A stretch of 9,529 bases of DNA from M3007 sp039804245 (GCA_039804245.1 JBDLWO010000009.1:1-9529), one strand, 5' to 3'; positions 1 to 7,118 are shown, counted from the stretch's first letter. Made by a program: numbers and translations. The notes: a model not told the origin generated them from the sequence alone.

Positions 1-650
1 CATACGCCATTGCCCATCCGTGGCAGGGCGGCGCCGACAACAGTTCTATACCCCGGAAAGCACTCAACAGCGCGGCATGGGCCGCCGGCGCAATGTACTC
101 TACCTCGGGAGAAATGGCGCAGTGGTACCACGCGCTGATGAGTGGCCAGGTAATAAATACGGCCTCCATCAATGAAATGACCACGTTTGTCGGTTCCGGT
201 AATTACGGAATCGGACTGAGCAGGGCAACCATCATGGGCAGAACCGTATGGCAACACGGAGGAACGATATGGGGTGGTTATAACTCTTCCATGATGTACG
301 ATACAGCAACGGGCGCCGTGATTTGCATACTCGTCAATCAGCTGCCGGCCCAGGCATTTCAGATCGCCATACAGCTTCTCTCCACACTCGTAAGCAATCC
401 TGTAAGTACCGCTGAAAACAGCCCCGGAGAGGCGTACGTCAGGGTCTGTCCCAATCCGGCGAGCGATTTTGTACATATTGACACGCCGGGATGCCATGTT
501 CAAAGCATCAGTATCATCAATCCGGCCGGGCAACTGGTCAGAGCGTCGTCCGAAGCAGTATTCTCCGTTGAGGATTTCCCGGTCGGGTTGTATTATTTAA
601 GTGTACAGACAGACCGGGGCACCTATATGTGCAAACTCATCAGACAGTAA
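1..650 (+). CDS. Beta-lactamase-family serine hydrolase, C-terminal part, with T9SS type A sorting domain (5' truncated by window edge)
   Basis: The reading frame is open from base 3 and enters from the left, so only the C-terminal part is seen. The segment WAAGAMYSTSGEMAQWYHAL (81-140) matches the helix usually found in class C beta-lactamase/penicillin-binding-like hydrolases, where a stretch such as AAGGMVSTAEDLARW is typical. The HGG at 255-263, followed by a G-rich turn and YNSSMMYD, corresponds to the third active-site motif (KTG in beta-lactamases, often HxG in esterase/peptidase relatives). The SxxK nucleophile motif lies outside the window. From about 438 the sequence becomes a T9SS type A sorting domain, with CPNPASD at 447-467, a GQLV turn, a GLYYLSV strand and a final KLIRQ. 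I infer an exported peptidase or esterase rather than an antibiotic-resistance enzyme, because beta-lactamase-fold enzymes with T9SS tails are common in Bacteroidota. The substrate cannot be read from this part. Confidence 0.85.
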   Translation, partial: YAIAHPWQGGADNSSIPRKALNSAAWAAGAMYSTSGEMAQWYHALMSGQVINTASINEMTTFVGSGNYGIGLSRATIMGRTVWQHGGTIWGGYNSSMMYDTATGAVICILVNQLPAQAFQIAIQLLSTLVSNPVSTAENSPGEAYVRVCPNPASDFVHIDTPGCHVQSISIINPAGQLVRASSEAVFSVEDFPVGLYYLSVQTDRGTYMCKLIRQ

Positions 651-693
651 TGAAACCTCCAGTTTTGTACAGGAGAGGGCCAACTATTTGACT

Positions 694-996
694 ATGCCGG
701 ACGGAAAAATAAAGTACCATTTTGTCGGAATGCCATGGCGGCATCCATCGCCGGGCGGCTGGTATTTTATTTCGCTCCCACCGGAAATATCTGTTGAAAT
801 CAGGAGTCTGTTCAAATCGGAAGAACAAGGCTGGGGAAGGCTGCGGGTAACTGCCAGCATCGGAAAAACGGAATGGCAGACTGCTATATGGTTTGACTTG
901 AAAAGGGAAACCTATTTGTTACCACTCAAGGCTGATGTCCGGAAAAAAGAAAGTATAGGAACGGGAATGGAGGTTGATGTTGTAATCCGGGTTTGA
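694..996 (+). CDS. DUF1905 domain-containing small protein
   Basis: A protein of 100 residues with no signal peptide or membrane segment, so probably cytoplasmic. It has the DUF1905 pattern: a hydrophobic first strand, GGWYFISLPPEIS (a strand leading into the conserved 'v.vP..v' position), a central RLRVTASIGKTEWQTAIW hairpin, then YLLPLKADVRKK and GMEVDVVIRV at the end. DUF1905 forms a small beta-barrel-like domain of unknown function, often fused to a YdeI/OmpD-associated domain; here it stands alone. The frame is open back to 601, but that would overlap the upstream gene. I chose ATG 694 because conservation begins just after it; an AGGAGAGG stretch at 671-678 lies 15 bases upstream, and an in-frame TTG at 688 at 9 bases is an alternative. 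It begins 43 bases after the hydrolase stop and may be co-transcribed with it. Confidence 0.75.
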   Translation: MPDGKIKYHFVGMPWRHPSPGGWYFISLPPEISVEIRSLFKSEEQGWGRLRVTASIGKTEWQTAIWFDLKRETYLLPLKADVRKKESIGTGMEVDVVIRV

Positions 997-1020
997 TTAA
1001 ATAACTATTGTACCAAAACA

Positions 1021-1048
1021 AAAAAGGCCCTCCGAAGAGAGCCTTTTG
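1021..1048 (+). terminator. Intrinsic terminator after the DUF1905 gene
   Basis: Bases 1022-1032 (AAAAGGCCCTC) pair with 1037-1047 (GAGAGCCTTTT) around a CGAA tetraloop, with one C/A mismatch. An A-rich 5' flank and a closing TTTT make this the AAAAGGC...GCCTTTT type of terminator common in Bacteroidota. It lies 25 bases after the stop at 996 and probably ends the hydrolase/DUF1905 transcript. The symmetric A and T arms would allow weak function on the other strand, but no minus-strand gene arrives here. Confidence 0.75.
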
Positions 1049-1050
1049 CG

Positions 1051-1298
1051 GACTGGACGGAACCTGAACCAAAATCACAAAATCCTGAAAATCAATTATT
1101 TAAAAGGCATTGTTTTCCCGGGAAAACTAAAGTGGTCAGGTCTGTCTGGACAGTTTCGAAATAATGCCAACGCGAATGTCAGGTTAGGTAAGAACGGGGA
1201 GGTGTGAGTATATTCATCTGATACAGAATTTTGGACCGTCTCACGGTTGACATTATTGTCCCACTTTCAAAAAACTGTAAAAAAGACAAATACATTTT
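1051..1298. other. Intergenic stretch without a recognisable gene
   Basis: No convincing coding frame is seen on either strand. Besides the 16-bp palindrome at 1112-1127, it holds CTGTC/GACAG around a 2-base spacer (1142-1153), and an imperfect inverted pair, AATAATGCCAAC at 1160-1171 against GTTGACATTATT at 1246-1257 (11 of 12 bases pair). These could be remains of a mobile element or structured RNA, but no family could be assigned. Confidence 0.4.
1112..1127. repeat. 16-bp perfect palindrome in the gene-poor stretch
   Basis: The sequence GTTTTCCC is followed directly by its reverse complement GGGAAAAC, with no spacer. A zero-loop palindrome is a poor terminator but a good shape for a dimeric DNA-binding protein. 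It sits about 355 bases upstream of the next large gene and about 185 bases upstream of the first candidate promoter box. It could also be chance or a leftover of decayed DNA. Confidence 0.5.
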
Positions 1299-1306
1299 TA
1301 TCTTTG
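1299..1306 (+). promoter_or_regulatory. Candidate Bacteroidota -7 promoter box
   Basis: TATCTTTG matches the Bacteroidota sigma-A -7 consensus TAnnTTTG exactly. No clear TTTG element was found at the -33 distance. The box is 20 bases before the ATG of the short signal-peptide-like frame at 1327, and could also serve the 1469 gene with a leader of about 160 bases. Confidence 0.4.
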
Positions 1307-1326
1307 CAGCAACTCAGTTTGAACAA

Positions 1327-1404
1327 ATGAAAACACCGTTTATATGCCTTTTTTTACTTTGTAAGATATGCAGTTTTTGTCAGGTAGTCATCTGGCAAGT
1401 ATAA
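1327..1404 (+). pseudogene. 25-codon frame resembling an orphan signal peptide
   Basis: Starting at ATG 1327 the frame encodes a lysine near the N-terminus, then a hydrophobic run (PFICLFLLCKICSFCQ), then VVIWQV and a stop. The length, charge and the final Cys-Gln look like a Bacteroidota Sec signal peptide cleaved just before Gln or at the Cys. Nothing resembling a mature protein follows in any frame before the next gene at 1469. A TATCTTTG box lies just upstream. The simplest reading is the 5' stub of a deleted secreted-protein gene. A real small peptide is possible but cannot be shown, and a chance frame is not excluded. Confidence 0.35.
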
Positions 1405-1409
1405 ATTTG
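1376..1409 (+). promoter_or_regulatory. Candidate promoter of the dockerin-like protein gene
   Basis: TTTG at 1376-1379 and TAAATTTG at 1402-1409 form a Bacteroidota-type -33/-7 pair (TTTG, about 20 bases, TAnnTTTG) with a 22-base spacer. The box ends 59 bases before ATG 1469, a plausible leader length. Both elements lie within the orphan signal-peptide frame and its stop, so the match could also be chance in AT-rich DNA. Confidence 0.45.
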
Positions 1410-1468
1410 TTGCAGGCGGCCGTATTCTTTTATCCCTGAGAATTTATTTTAACGTAAATTATTTTCGT

Positions 1469-3928
1469 ATGTGTTTCAAAACTACCATTTTCCGAAGAAC
1501 AATTTTGTTTTCCGTTCTCTCCATCCTGGGTGCAGGATGGCTCTCTGCGCAATCCTCCATGTGCAACCAGTTATCTATTGAGGTTTGCGAAGTTCCACAG
1601 CCTCAAGGTTCAATGCCTCAAGGCTGTATGGACGGAGACAAGTGCTCCCCCGTTTATTTCTACTTTTATCTCAAAGCAGCCGGCACGGGGGGGAACTCAA
1701 GTGTGAGTTTCAAACAAATATCAGTTACGGGCCAACTTGTTGCGTCACCAAATCTGCTCGCAACAAGCAAGGTCTTGTCACAACTGAATCCGGTCAGCTC
1801 ACTTCAGTGTTCTCCACCTGATATTAATAACCCAAATGATCCGGCAAGCCCCACACTGAGTCTTGACGCCGATGGCAGCTTCAGTTATCATGTCATGGAT
1901 AATAATGATCTGAATGTCAACTGGATTTTACAGAGTAACAGGAAATTACTCTTTGTCATTGCAATTGATCCGTTTCCCGGCGAGCAGGTAACGCTGGGCG
2001 GGATAGCATTCAGTTTCGTTCTGCCCGCAACTCCGGGGGTTCTGTGTAATGGCAGTATATTTTACTGTAATAATATACTGGCAACCAAGCAAATTGAAAC
2101 ACCAGCCGATTGTGCCAGTAGTCTGATGGTTCGCATTGGAAACGCTGTGAATGATCCCGTAGCTGGGCACCCCAAAAGGAAAAGAATTCCTGTGATAGTA
2201 ACCTCAACGGACATGACACCCACCCTGTATAATCTCGAGGAAGAAGCTAAAAGCAACCTTCCGGCATTTATTGCATGCAACGATGCCTTTCTGGATGTTT
2301 TTATAGAAGACAACGGCAGCCCGGTATCTTATGATGATGTTTATGTCAGCCTGTTAATTGAGCATTCCGGATTGTTAAACCTGAACACAGCCGGATGTTT
2401 CTCCACCTACTGCTCCAATATGGCTTTTTGTACAGCAGCCGCCAGTATGGACAGTACACATACCCGTATTGATTTGTCAATTGACGGCAGCAGAAATATT
2501 GATCTTAATCCGGCCACAGGTATTATTCACTTTTTTCGACTGGCACTTCAGGGACAGAATTTTTGTATCAGATCAGTACAGATCATTGATGCCACACTTC
2601 GAAAGGTCGGAACAAATACTTTTTGTCTCCCCTCAATCAGTTCTTCAATTAAAAGTAACATCGGCAGTGACGATATCTGCACGCGCAGTTTGCTGTTTGA
2701 GTACAGTGTATTCAATGGCAACCGCATGAAAGAAATTGATTATTCAATCATTAATCCCGGCGGCTGTTTTATGTCTGGTATAGCAGAGGATTACGACAGT
2801 GAAACAATATGTCCCTGTCTGGCGGATACACTGACTTTTACTCCATATAAAGATGATAACCCTTTAAACGGTGTTACTACCTATGATCTGGTATTGATTT
2901 CCAGGCATATACTTGGAATTGAACCACTCGGCTCGCCCTACAAAATGATCGCCGCAGATGCCAACAGGTCAGGCGCTGTATTAACTTCAGACGTTGTCGA
3001 ACTCAGAAAGCTCATACTTGGAATTTATGGTAACTTGCCCAATAACACTTCATGGAGATTTGTTCCCCGCAGTTTCGTTTTCACAAATCCCGACAATCCG
3101 TTTCAAGACACCATTCCCGAAAAAATTGGTTTTACCATTCCTCCTCCCACGAATGAGGTATCATTTTACGGCATTAAAGTAGGCGACGTAAATGGAACTG
3201 CCACATTTCGCCCCGGACAGTCAGCACATAGTGTACTTGTCTCTGCAGGACAAAATGGGCTTGCAGCAAAAGCCTCACAAATTGAAGTGCCGATATTCGC
3301 AGTCGAGGAATTTAACAGGGTAGCGTGGCAGTTATCACTTCGATACGATACCTCTCGCTTTCTCCTGACCGGAGTTCGCTGGCCGGATGAACTGCAGGAG
3401 TATCAGGGTAGAGACTGGCATGATTCGGAACCTGGAGAGGTAAGGATACTTTGGTATGACGGCACGGGGATAAACCGGCAGTTTCCTGCCGGCACCCCCC
3501 TGTTTTACCTCCAGTTTAATTCTTTGTCTGATTTTACTGATCCCGATATTCAACTGTCAACAGAAAGCATATCTTCAGTTGCATTTGATTCTGAAGGAAC
3601 ATCTTCTGACTTTGTATTTCAACAGGTATCAACACCACTGATAAAACCGGTGCTTCAAAGAGCATCCGTGCAACCTGAACAGTGGGAGGCTGGTATTTAT
3701 CCAAATCCTGCCAGCAGTCATTTCAGACTGGAGCTGTCGCTGCCCCGGCCTTCTGCCTGCAGAATAGTTATCTCTGACTTGTACGGACGTGTTCAATGGT
3801 CTGACGCCAGGTATCTGGAAACGGGTTATTACAGTTTCAAAGACGTACCGTCACTGCCTTCCGGCGTTTATTTTGTACAGTTCGACACTTGTCTGGGCAG
3901 CAAAACGCTGAGACTTGTCAGGGATTGA
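1469..3928 (+). CDS. Secreted protein with dockerin-like and cohesin-like domains and T9SS type A sorting domain
   Basis: A protein of 819 residues. Residues 1-28 are a Sec signal peptide (basic FRRT, hydrophobic core, cleavage likely after LSAQ). Residues 29 to about 455 are Cys-rich and not recognised; a short PQGSM/PQGCM tandem repeat lies near residue 50. At about 462-520 is a type I dockerin-like module: a first loop with DDNPLNGVTTYD then LISRHILGI, and a second with DANRSGAV followed by ELRKLILGI, the D-x-N-x-S-G spacing of a calcium loop. VGDVNG at 571-576 looks like a third half-loop. Residues about 605-709 resemble a cohesin-type beta-sandwich, starting at IEVPIFAVEEF and containing WQLSLRYDTSRF. 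Residues from about 741 to the end are the T9SS type A domain (YPNPASS, LYGRVQW, SGVYFVQF, LRLVRD). I infer an exported, surface-held or released protein with an adhesive or scaffolding role. No catalytic motif was seen. The start is set by the signal peptide. Confidence 0.85.
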   Translation: MCFKTTIFRRTILFSVLSILGAGWLSAQSSMCNQLSIEVCEVPQPQGSMPQGCMDGDKCSPVYFYFYLKAAGTGGNSSVSFKQISVTGQLVASPNLLATSKVLSQLNPVSSLQCSPPDINNPNDPASPTLSLDADGSFSYHVMDNNDLNVNWILQSNRKLLFVIAIDPFPGEQVTLGGIAFSFVLPATPGVLCNGSIFYCNNILATKQIETPADCASSLMVRIGNAVNDPVAGHPKRKRIPVIVTSTDMTPTLYNLEEEAKSNLPAFIACNDAFLDVFIEDNGSPVSYDDVYVSLLIEHSGLLNLNTAGCFSTYCSNMAFCTAAASMDSTHTRIDLSIDGSRNIDLNPATGIIHFFRLALQGQNFCIRSVQIIDATLRKVGTNTFCLPSISSSIKSNIGSDDICTRSLLFEYSVFNGNRMKEIDYSIINPGGCFMSGIAEDYDSETICPCLADTLTFTPYKDDNPLNGVTTYDLVLISRHILGIEPLGSPYKMIAADANRSGAVLTSDVVELRKLILGIYGNLPNNTSWRFVPRSFVFTNPDNPFQDTIPEKIGFTIPPPTNEVSFYGIKVGDVNGTATFRPGQSAHSVLVSAGQNGLAAKASQIEVPIFAVEEFNRVAWQLSLRYDTSRFLLTGVRWPDELQEYQGRDWHDSEPGEVRILWYDGTGINRQFPAGTPLFYLQFNSLSDFTDPDIQLSTESISSVAFDSEGTSSDFVFQQVSTPLIKPVLQRASVQPEQWEAGIYPNPASSHFRLELSLPRPSACRIVISDLYGRVQWSDARYLETGYYSFKDVPSLPSGVYFVQFDTCLGSKTLRLVRD

Positions 3929-3932
3929 TTCT

Positions 3933-3966
3933 GTTTTATTTGAAACAGGAACATTTCAAATAAAAC
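3933..3966. repeat. 13-bp perfect inverted repeat, AT-rich hairpin
   Basis: GTTTTATTTGAAA (3933-3945) is the exact reverse complement of 3954-3966, around an 8-base loop CAGGAACA. It starts 5 bases after the stop of the upstream gene. The stem is AT-rich and the following TGTTGTTT is only partly T-rich, so it may be a weak terminator, an mRNA 3'-end stabilising hairpin or an operator. It ends one base before the next inverted repeat. Confidence 0.65.
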
Positions 3967-3967
3967 T

Positions 3968-4019
3968 GTTGTTTCCGGACCTCCGGAAATATTTAAAGGC
4001 CCGAACGTCCGGAAACAAC
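3968..4019. repeat. 13-bp perfect inverted repeat with a competing inner arm, leader of the beta-helix gene
   Basis: GTTGTTTCCGGAC (3968-3980) is the exact reverse complement of 4007-4019, with a 26-base loop. Inside that loop TCCGGAAA (3982-3989) can also pair with TTTCCGGA (3972-3979), so the left arm has two mutually exclusive partners. The long stem ends 28 bases before ATG 4048. The long stem should be the more stable RNA fold. It may terminate the upstream transcript, act as a switchable leader, or bind a protein as DNA. The sequence alone does not choose between these. Confidence 0.65.
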
Positions 4020-4047
4020 CCTTTATTAACTTCAAAATCGAAAAAAT

Positions 4048-7002
4048 ATGCTCAGGACAACGATTCTATTTTTCCTTTATACTGCTGTATGTCATAGTCA
4101 GAATACGCGCTATTATGTTGACTGGCAGTCATCGGGTCTGAACAACGGTCAGAGTTGGAGTGACGCATACCGGAATCTGCACGATGCGCTGTCAGCATCC
4201 GATAGCGGGGACGAGATCTGGGTGGCACGGGGAATGTATTTTCCCGCTGAAAACGGAGACCGGAGTGCCCGCTTTCAGCTGCCGTCCGGGGTTCGGCTGT
4301 ACGGCGGTTTTTCCGGAAATGAATTTTTTCCGGAAGAAAGAGACCCCCAGGCGAACCCGACGATCCTGAGTGGCGACATTGGTGTACCGGGCGACAGCAC
4401 GGACAACTCGTACAATTTGTTATATCTGGCGTATCCGGATACCGGTACACTGATAGAAGGTTTGATCTTCCGGAATGCAGTGGCCGACAATTTCAATGTG
4501 AACTTCGGGGAGGCTGGAAATTCGGGTGCTGCCATGTACATCATGGCAAAGGACGGGACGGGGTATCCTACAATACGACATTGTGTATTTGAGCGGAATA
4601 CCGCTGCGGGCCCGGGTGGCGCAGTGTATGCGAACGGGTCAGGTAGTGGCTCTGTAGCACCGGTTTTTGATCGTTGCGAGTTCATCGGGAACCGGAGTAC
4701 AAACAGTTCCGGGGGTGGTATTTACCGTTCCGGCGGCAGTTGGCTGGACCGGCCCGATGATATCAGGGAATGCCGGTTTGAGGGTAATTATGCCTTTTTT
4801 AGTGGCGGCTCAGTTTATTTCAGGGATTCGGAACGCACAGATACCTTCGATGTGCGGGATTGTGTTTTTTACAATAATCTGGCACGAATTCAGTCGGACG
4901 GCATCTGTTTTGGTAATTCCCGGGATATATCAACCACATGTTTAAAAATCACGCGTTGTCAGTTCAGACAAAGTAAAGGGACAGGATGTCTGCACCAGGA
5001 TCAATTTGATTACTCTGGAAACACTAAAATAAGTGTTGATTCATGCCTTTTTGATTCTATTAGCACGTATCTATCGGCAAATCTTCACTGCCTGTTTATT
5101 GGACTGGCAGATGGTGGAACAAATGAGTTAATTGTCAGCAATTCAACGATTAGTTACTGTTCAGTAGCCGAAATTAGCACGTACGGCTATGATCTGACAT
5201 TCACAAACGTGATTTTGGAGCATAACTTTAAACACAAGACAATTCTGATTAACGGCGGTTCTGTCAATTGGGAGAATGTTGTTTTCAGAAACAATGTGCG
5301 TACCAGGGATTTGTTACATATCAGAGACTCCAACAAACCCAACAGGGTCAACAATCTGCTCATGTTAAACAATTATATAACTCCTTCTTTTTACCTTGAC
5401 GATACCCCTGATTTTATCATCACCAACAGCAGTTTTATAGGAAATACTGCCAGTTATCAAGATTACACTGGTCTTGATCCCAGCTATAAATTCCCTGTGG
5501 TTTACAATTGTATTTTCCAAAAAAACAAATACAGTTCGGGAAATATTGCTGCGTCGTTACTGAACCCTGAAGTGGTATTATTCCCCGCTTCAACTGTTCC
5601 TGTTCCTATACATTACCATCACTGTCTGACAGACGGTAACACCCTGAACGCCATATACGACAGTACGACACTCCGAAATACGGTTGCAGAATTTGTGGAT
5701 ATCATGAGTGGCAACTACGCGTTGTCACCGTGTTCACCCGGTGTTGATGCAGGCAGTAACGACATTGTAGATATGTTGAATTTGACTACTGATATAACGG
5801 GCTCTCCCCGAATACAGGGAGGGCGAGTTGACATGGGAGCCTATGAGCGCCCGGCACTGGATTTTGTGCAGACGCCGCTTGTACAACCTGCCTGTAGTGG
5901 TTCGCCGGGGGGACATATCCACGTGACTGTCGCACATGGATGCGAGCCCTACACGTATTCCTGGGAGCCTTCTGCCGGGAATGGGCCTGAATTGACAGAT
6001 GTGCCGGCAGGGGATTACCGACTCACTGTTACGGATCAGCGTGGTCGCAGTATTTCCGACACTATATCCATAAATGATGTACCCTCTCCGGTATTGTCGG
6101 CTGTATATTCCGATGTCGTCTGCGGCAGCCTGTTGGGTGGTGTAGCTGCTGCCACCACGACAGGGGGTGCGCCGCCGTACCATTACAGCTGGAATAATGG
6201 TTATTCAGACAGTTTACTGACCCATTTGACGCCGGGTTCTTATGCTGTAACAGTGACCGATGCCAATGGGTGTGTGGCGATGGATTCACTTGAAATCCGG
6301 CGGAGTGGGCAACTCGTATTACAGGTGAGTGGTACTCCTGTTGTGTGTTCGGGAGATCAGAACGGGCTGCTCAGCGCCCGTGCACTCAACGGTCGTTCGC
6401 CGTTTGACTGGTTATGGTCGCCATTGGGTCAGACAGACAGTCTCATACAGAATCTTGGCCCCGGCACCTACACTGTTACAGTGAGCGACACGTATGGCTG
6501 CAGTTCCGAATTCACTTTTTATCTGGAGGATCCCTCAATACTTGTTCCCCACATCCTGTCGCAGCCCTGCAACAATCTGAATGCGCCCAATGGTACAGCT
6601 TACACATATGCCGATGGAGGAATACAACCCCACAAGTATTTGTGGAGTAATGGCGGAACAACCCAGCAGATTACCGGGCTTTCAGCGGGCATATATGAAG
6701 TTACCATAACGGATGCACACGGTTGCACGGTTACCGACAGTGTTGAGATAAAGCTGTTGAGTGCGCTGGATGATCCTGAACAGGCGGTTACAGTTCGACT
6801 GTGGCCCAATCCTGCCGATGCCTTTTTATGGGTTGAAGCAGCAGAAAAGGGAGAACTGAAGCTGTACAATGCACAGAGCAGAATGGTAATTCAACAGACC
6901 TGTGCTGCGGGAAAGAATCGAGTGGATGTATCGTCATTCTCTGCGGGTATGTACTGGTGGCAATGGGGACTGTATGGCGGGCTGATTGCAATTGTCAGGT
7001 AA
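4048..7002 (+). CDS. Secreted parallel beta-helix protein with four SprB-type repeats and T9SS type A sorting domain
   Basis: A protein of 984 residues. Residues 1-18 form a signal peptide ending CHSQ. Residues about 20-605 are a right-handed parallel beta-helix of the 'choice-of-anchor Q' kind: the opening has YYVDWQSSGLNNGQSWSDAY and EIWVARGMYFP, short coils of the type 'CxFxxN...GGAVY' repeat through the middle, and the closing block has SPCSPGVDAGSND (from about residue 560) and DMGAYERP (595-602). Four SprB-type repeats follow with a period of about 75 residues, their lead cysteines at 616, 692, 767 and 841; each has a 'PYxYxW' strand, 'L.aG.Y.vTVtD..GC' and a closing strand. Residues 916-984 are the T9SS tail (WPNPADAF ... 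AIVR). Beta-helices of this type bind or cleave polysaccharide, and SprB repeats occur in large surface adhesins; no catalytic set was identified, so a surface adhesin or carbohydrate-binding role is inferred. The middle third looks more AT-rich than both ends. Confidence 0.88.
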   Translation: MLRTTILFFLYTAVCHSQNTRYYVDWQSSGLNNGQSWSDAYRNLHDALSASDSGDEIWVARGMYFPAENGDRSARFQLPSGVRLYGGFSGNEFFPEERDPQANPTILSGDIGVPGDSTDNSYNLLYLAYPDTGTLIEGLIFRNAVADNFNVNFGEAGNSGAAMYIMAKDGTGYPTIRHCVFERNTAAGPGGAVYANGSGSGSVAPVFDRCEFIGNRSTNSSGGGIYRSGGSWLDRPDDIRECRFEGNYAFFSGGSVYFRDSERTDTFDVRDCVFYNNLARIQSDGICFGNSRDISTTCLKITRCQFRQSKGTGCLHQDQFDYSGNTKISVDSCLFDSISTYLSANLHCLFIGLADGGTNELIVSNSTISYCSVAEISTYGYDLTFTNVILEHNFKHKTILINGGSVNWENVVFRNNVRTRDLLHIRDSNKPNRVNNLLMLNNYITPSFYLDDTPDFIITNSSFIGNTASYQDYTGLDPSYKFPVVYNCIFQKNKYSSGNIAASLLNPEVVLFPASTVPVPIHYHHCLTDGNTLNAIYDSTTLRNTVAEFVDIMSGNYALSPCSPGVDAGSNDIVDMLNLTTDITGSPRIQGGRVDMGAYERPALDFVQTPLVQPACSGSPGGHIHVTVAHGCEPYTYSWEPSAGNGPELTDVPAGDYRLTVTDQRGRSISDTISINDVPSPVLSAVYSDVVCGSLLGGVAAATTTGGAPPYHYSWNNGYSDSLLTHLTPGSYAVTVTDANGCVAMDSLEIRRSGQLVLQVSGTPVVCSGDQNGLLSARALNGRSPFDWLWSPLGQTDSLIQNLGPGTYTVTVSDTYGCSSEFTFYLEDPSILVPHILSQPCNNLNAPNGTAYTYADGGIQPHKYLWSNGGTTQQITGLSAGIYEVTITDAHGCTVTDSVEIKLLSALDDPEQAVTVRLWPNPADAFLWVEAAEKGELKLYNAQSRMVIQQTCAAGKNRVDVSSFSAGMYWWQWGLYGGLIAIVR

Positions 7003-7010
7003 TCGGGAGT

Positions 7011-7118
7011 GTCCAGATATGCCCGCTGACTCAGACCGCTGTTTCTCCAGGCTTCCAAATGTCGCTGCATTGACGTAACTTTGGAGGCGCGTACGCCCCC
7101 TGACTTGATTCTTGCCAT
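7011..7118 (-). pseudogene. tnpA: Truncated IS66 TnpA (accessory protein) N-terminus
   Basis: From ATG 7118 on the minus strand the frame gives MARIKSGGVRASKVTS, then MQRHLEAWRNSGLSQRAYLD. The second part matches the opening of IS66-family TnpA, where a pattern such as 'W..H...W..SGLSQ..YC..' leads into a helix-turn-helix. After about 36 residues the similarity stops, and the frame continues as antisense of the beta-helix gene. TnpA normally has about 90-130 residues, so roughly two thirds are gone. It is non-functional. Confidence 0.7.

Noticed and set aside
601..693. GTG start at 601 for the DUF1905 gene
   Set aside because: It overlaps 50 bases of the hydrolase gene, and the added residues look like out-of-frame translation of the sorting domain.
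4309..4335. Two TTTTTCCGGAA copies resembling the hairpin arms at 3972-4015
   Set aside because: They encode conserved FSGN and FFPEE residues of the beta-helix protein, so codon choice explains them.
4275..4685. 136-codon frame on the minus strand
   Set aside because: It is antisense to the start of the beta-helix gene, with no recognisable domain.
5734..6183. 149-codon frame on the minus strand
   Set aside because: It lies wholly inside the beta-helix/SprB gene, shows no family pattern and is rich in the residues expected of an antisense shadow.
5884..6770. The four-fold repeat as a DNA tandem repeat or CRISPR-like array
   Set aside because: The period of about 225 bases reflects SprB-type protein repeats; the DNA copies are too divergent, and there are no short identical repeats with spacers.
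7076..7083. TAACTTTG as promoter for the 7284 gene
   Set aside because: It matches TAnnTTTG but lies within the IS66 tnpA remnant, has no -33 element, and the terminator-like hairpin stands between it and the gene.
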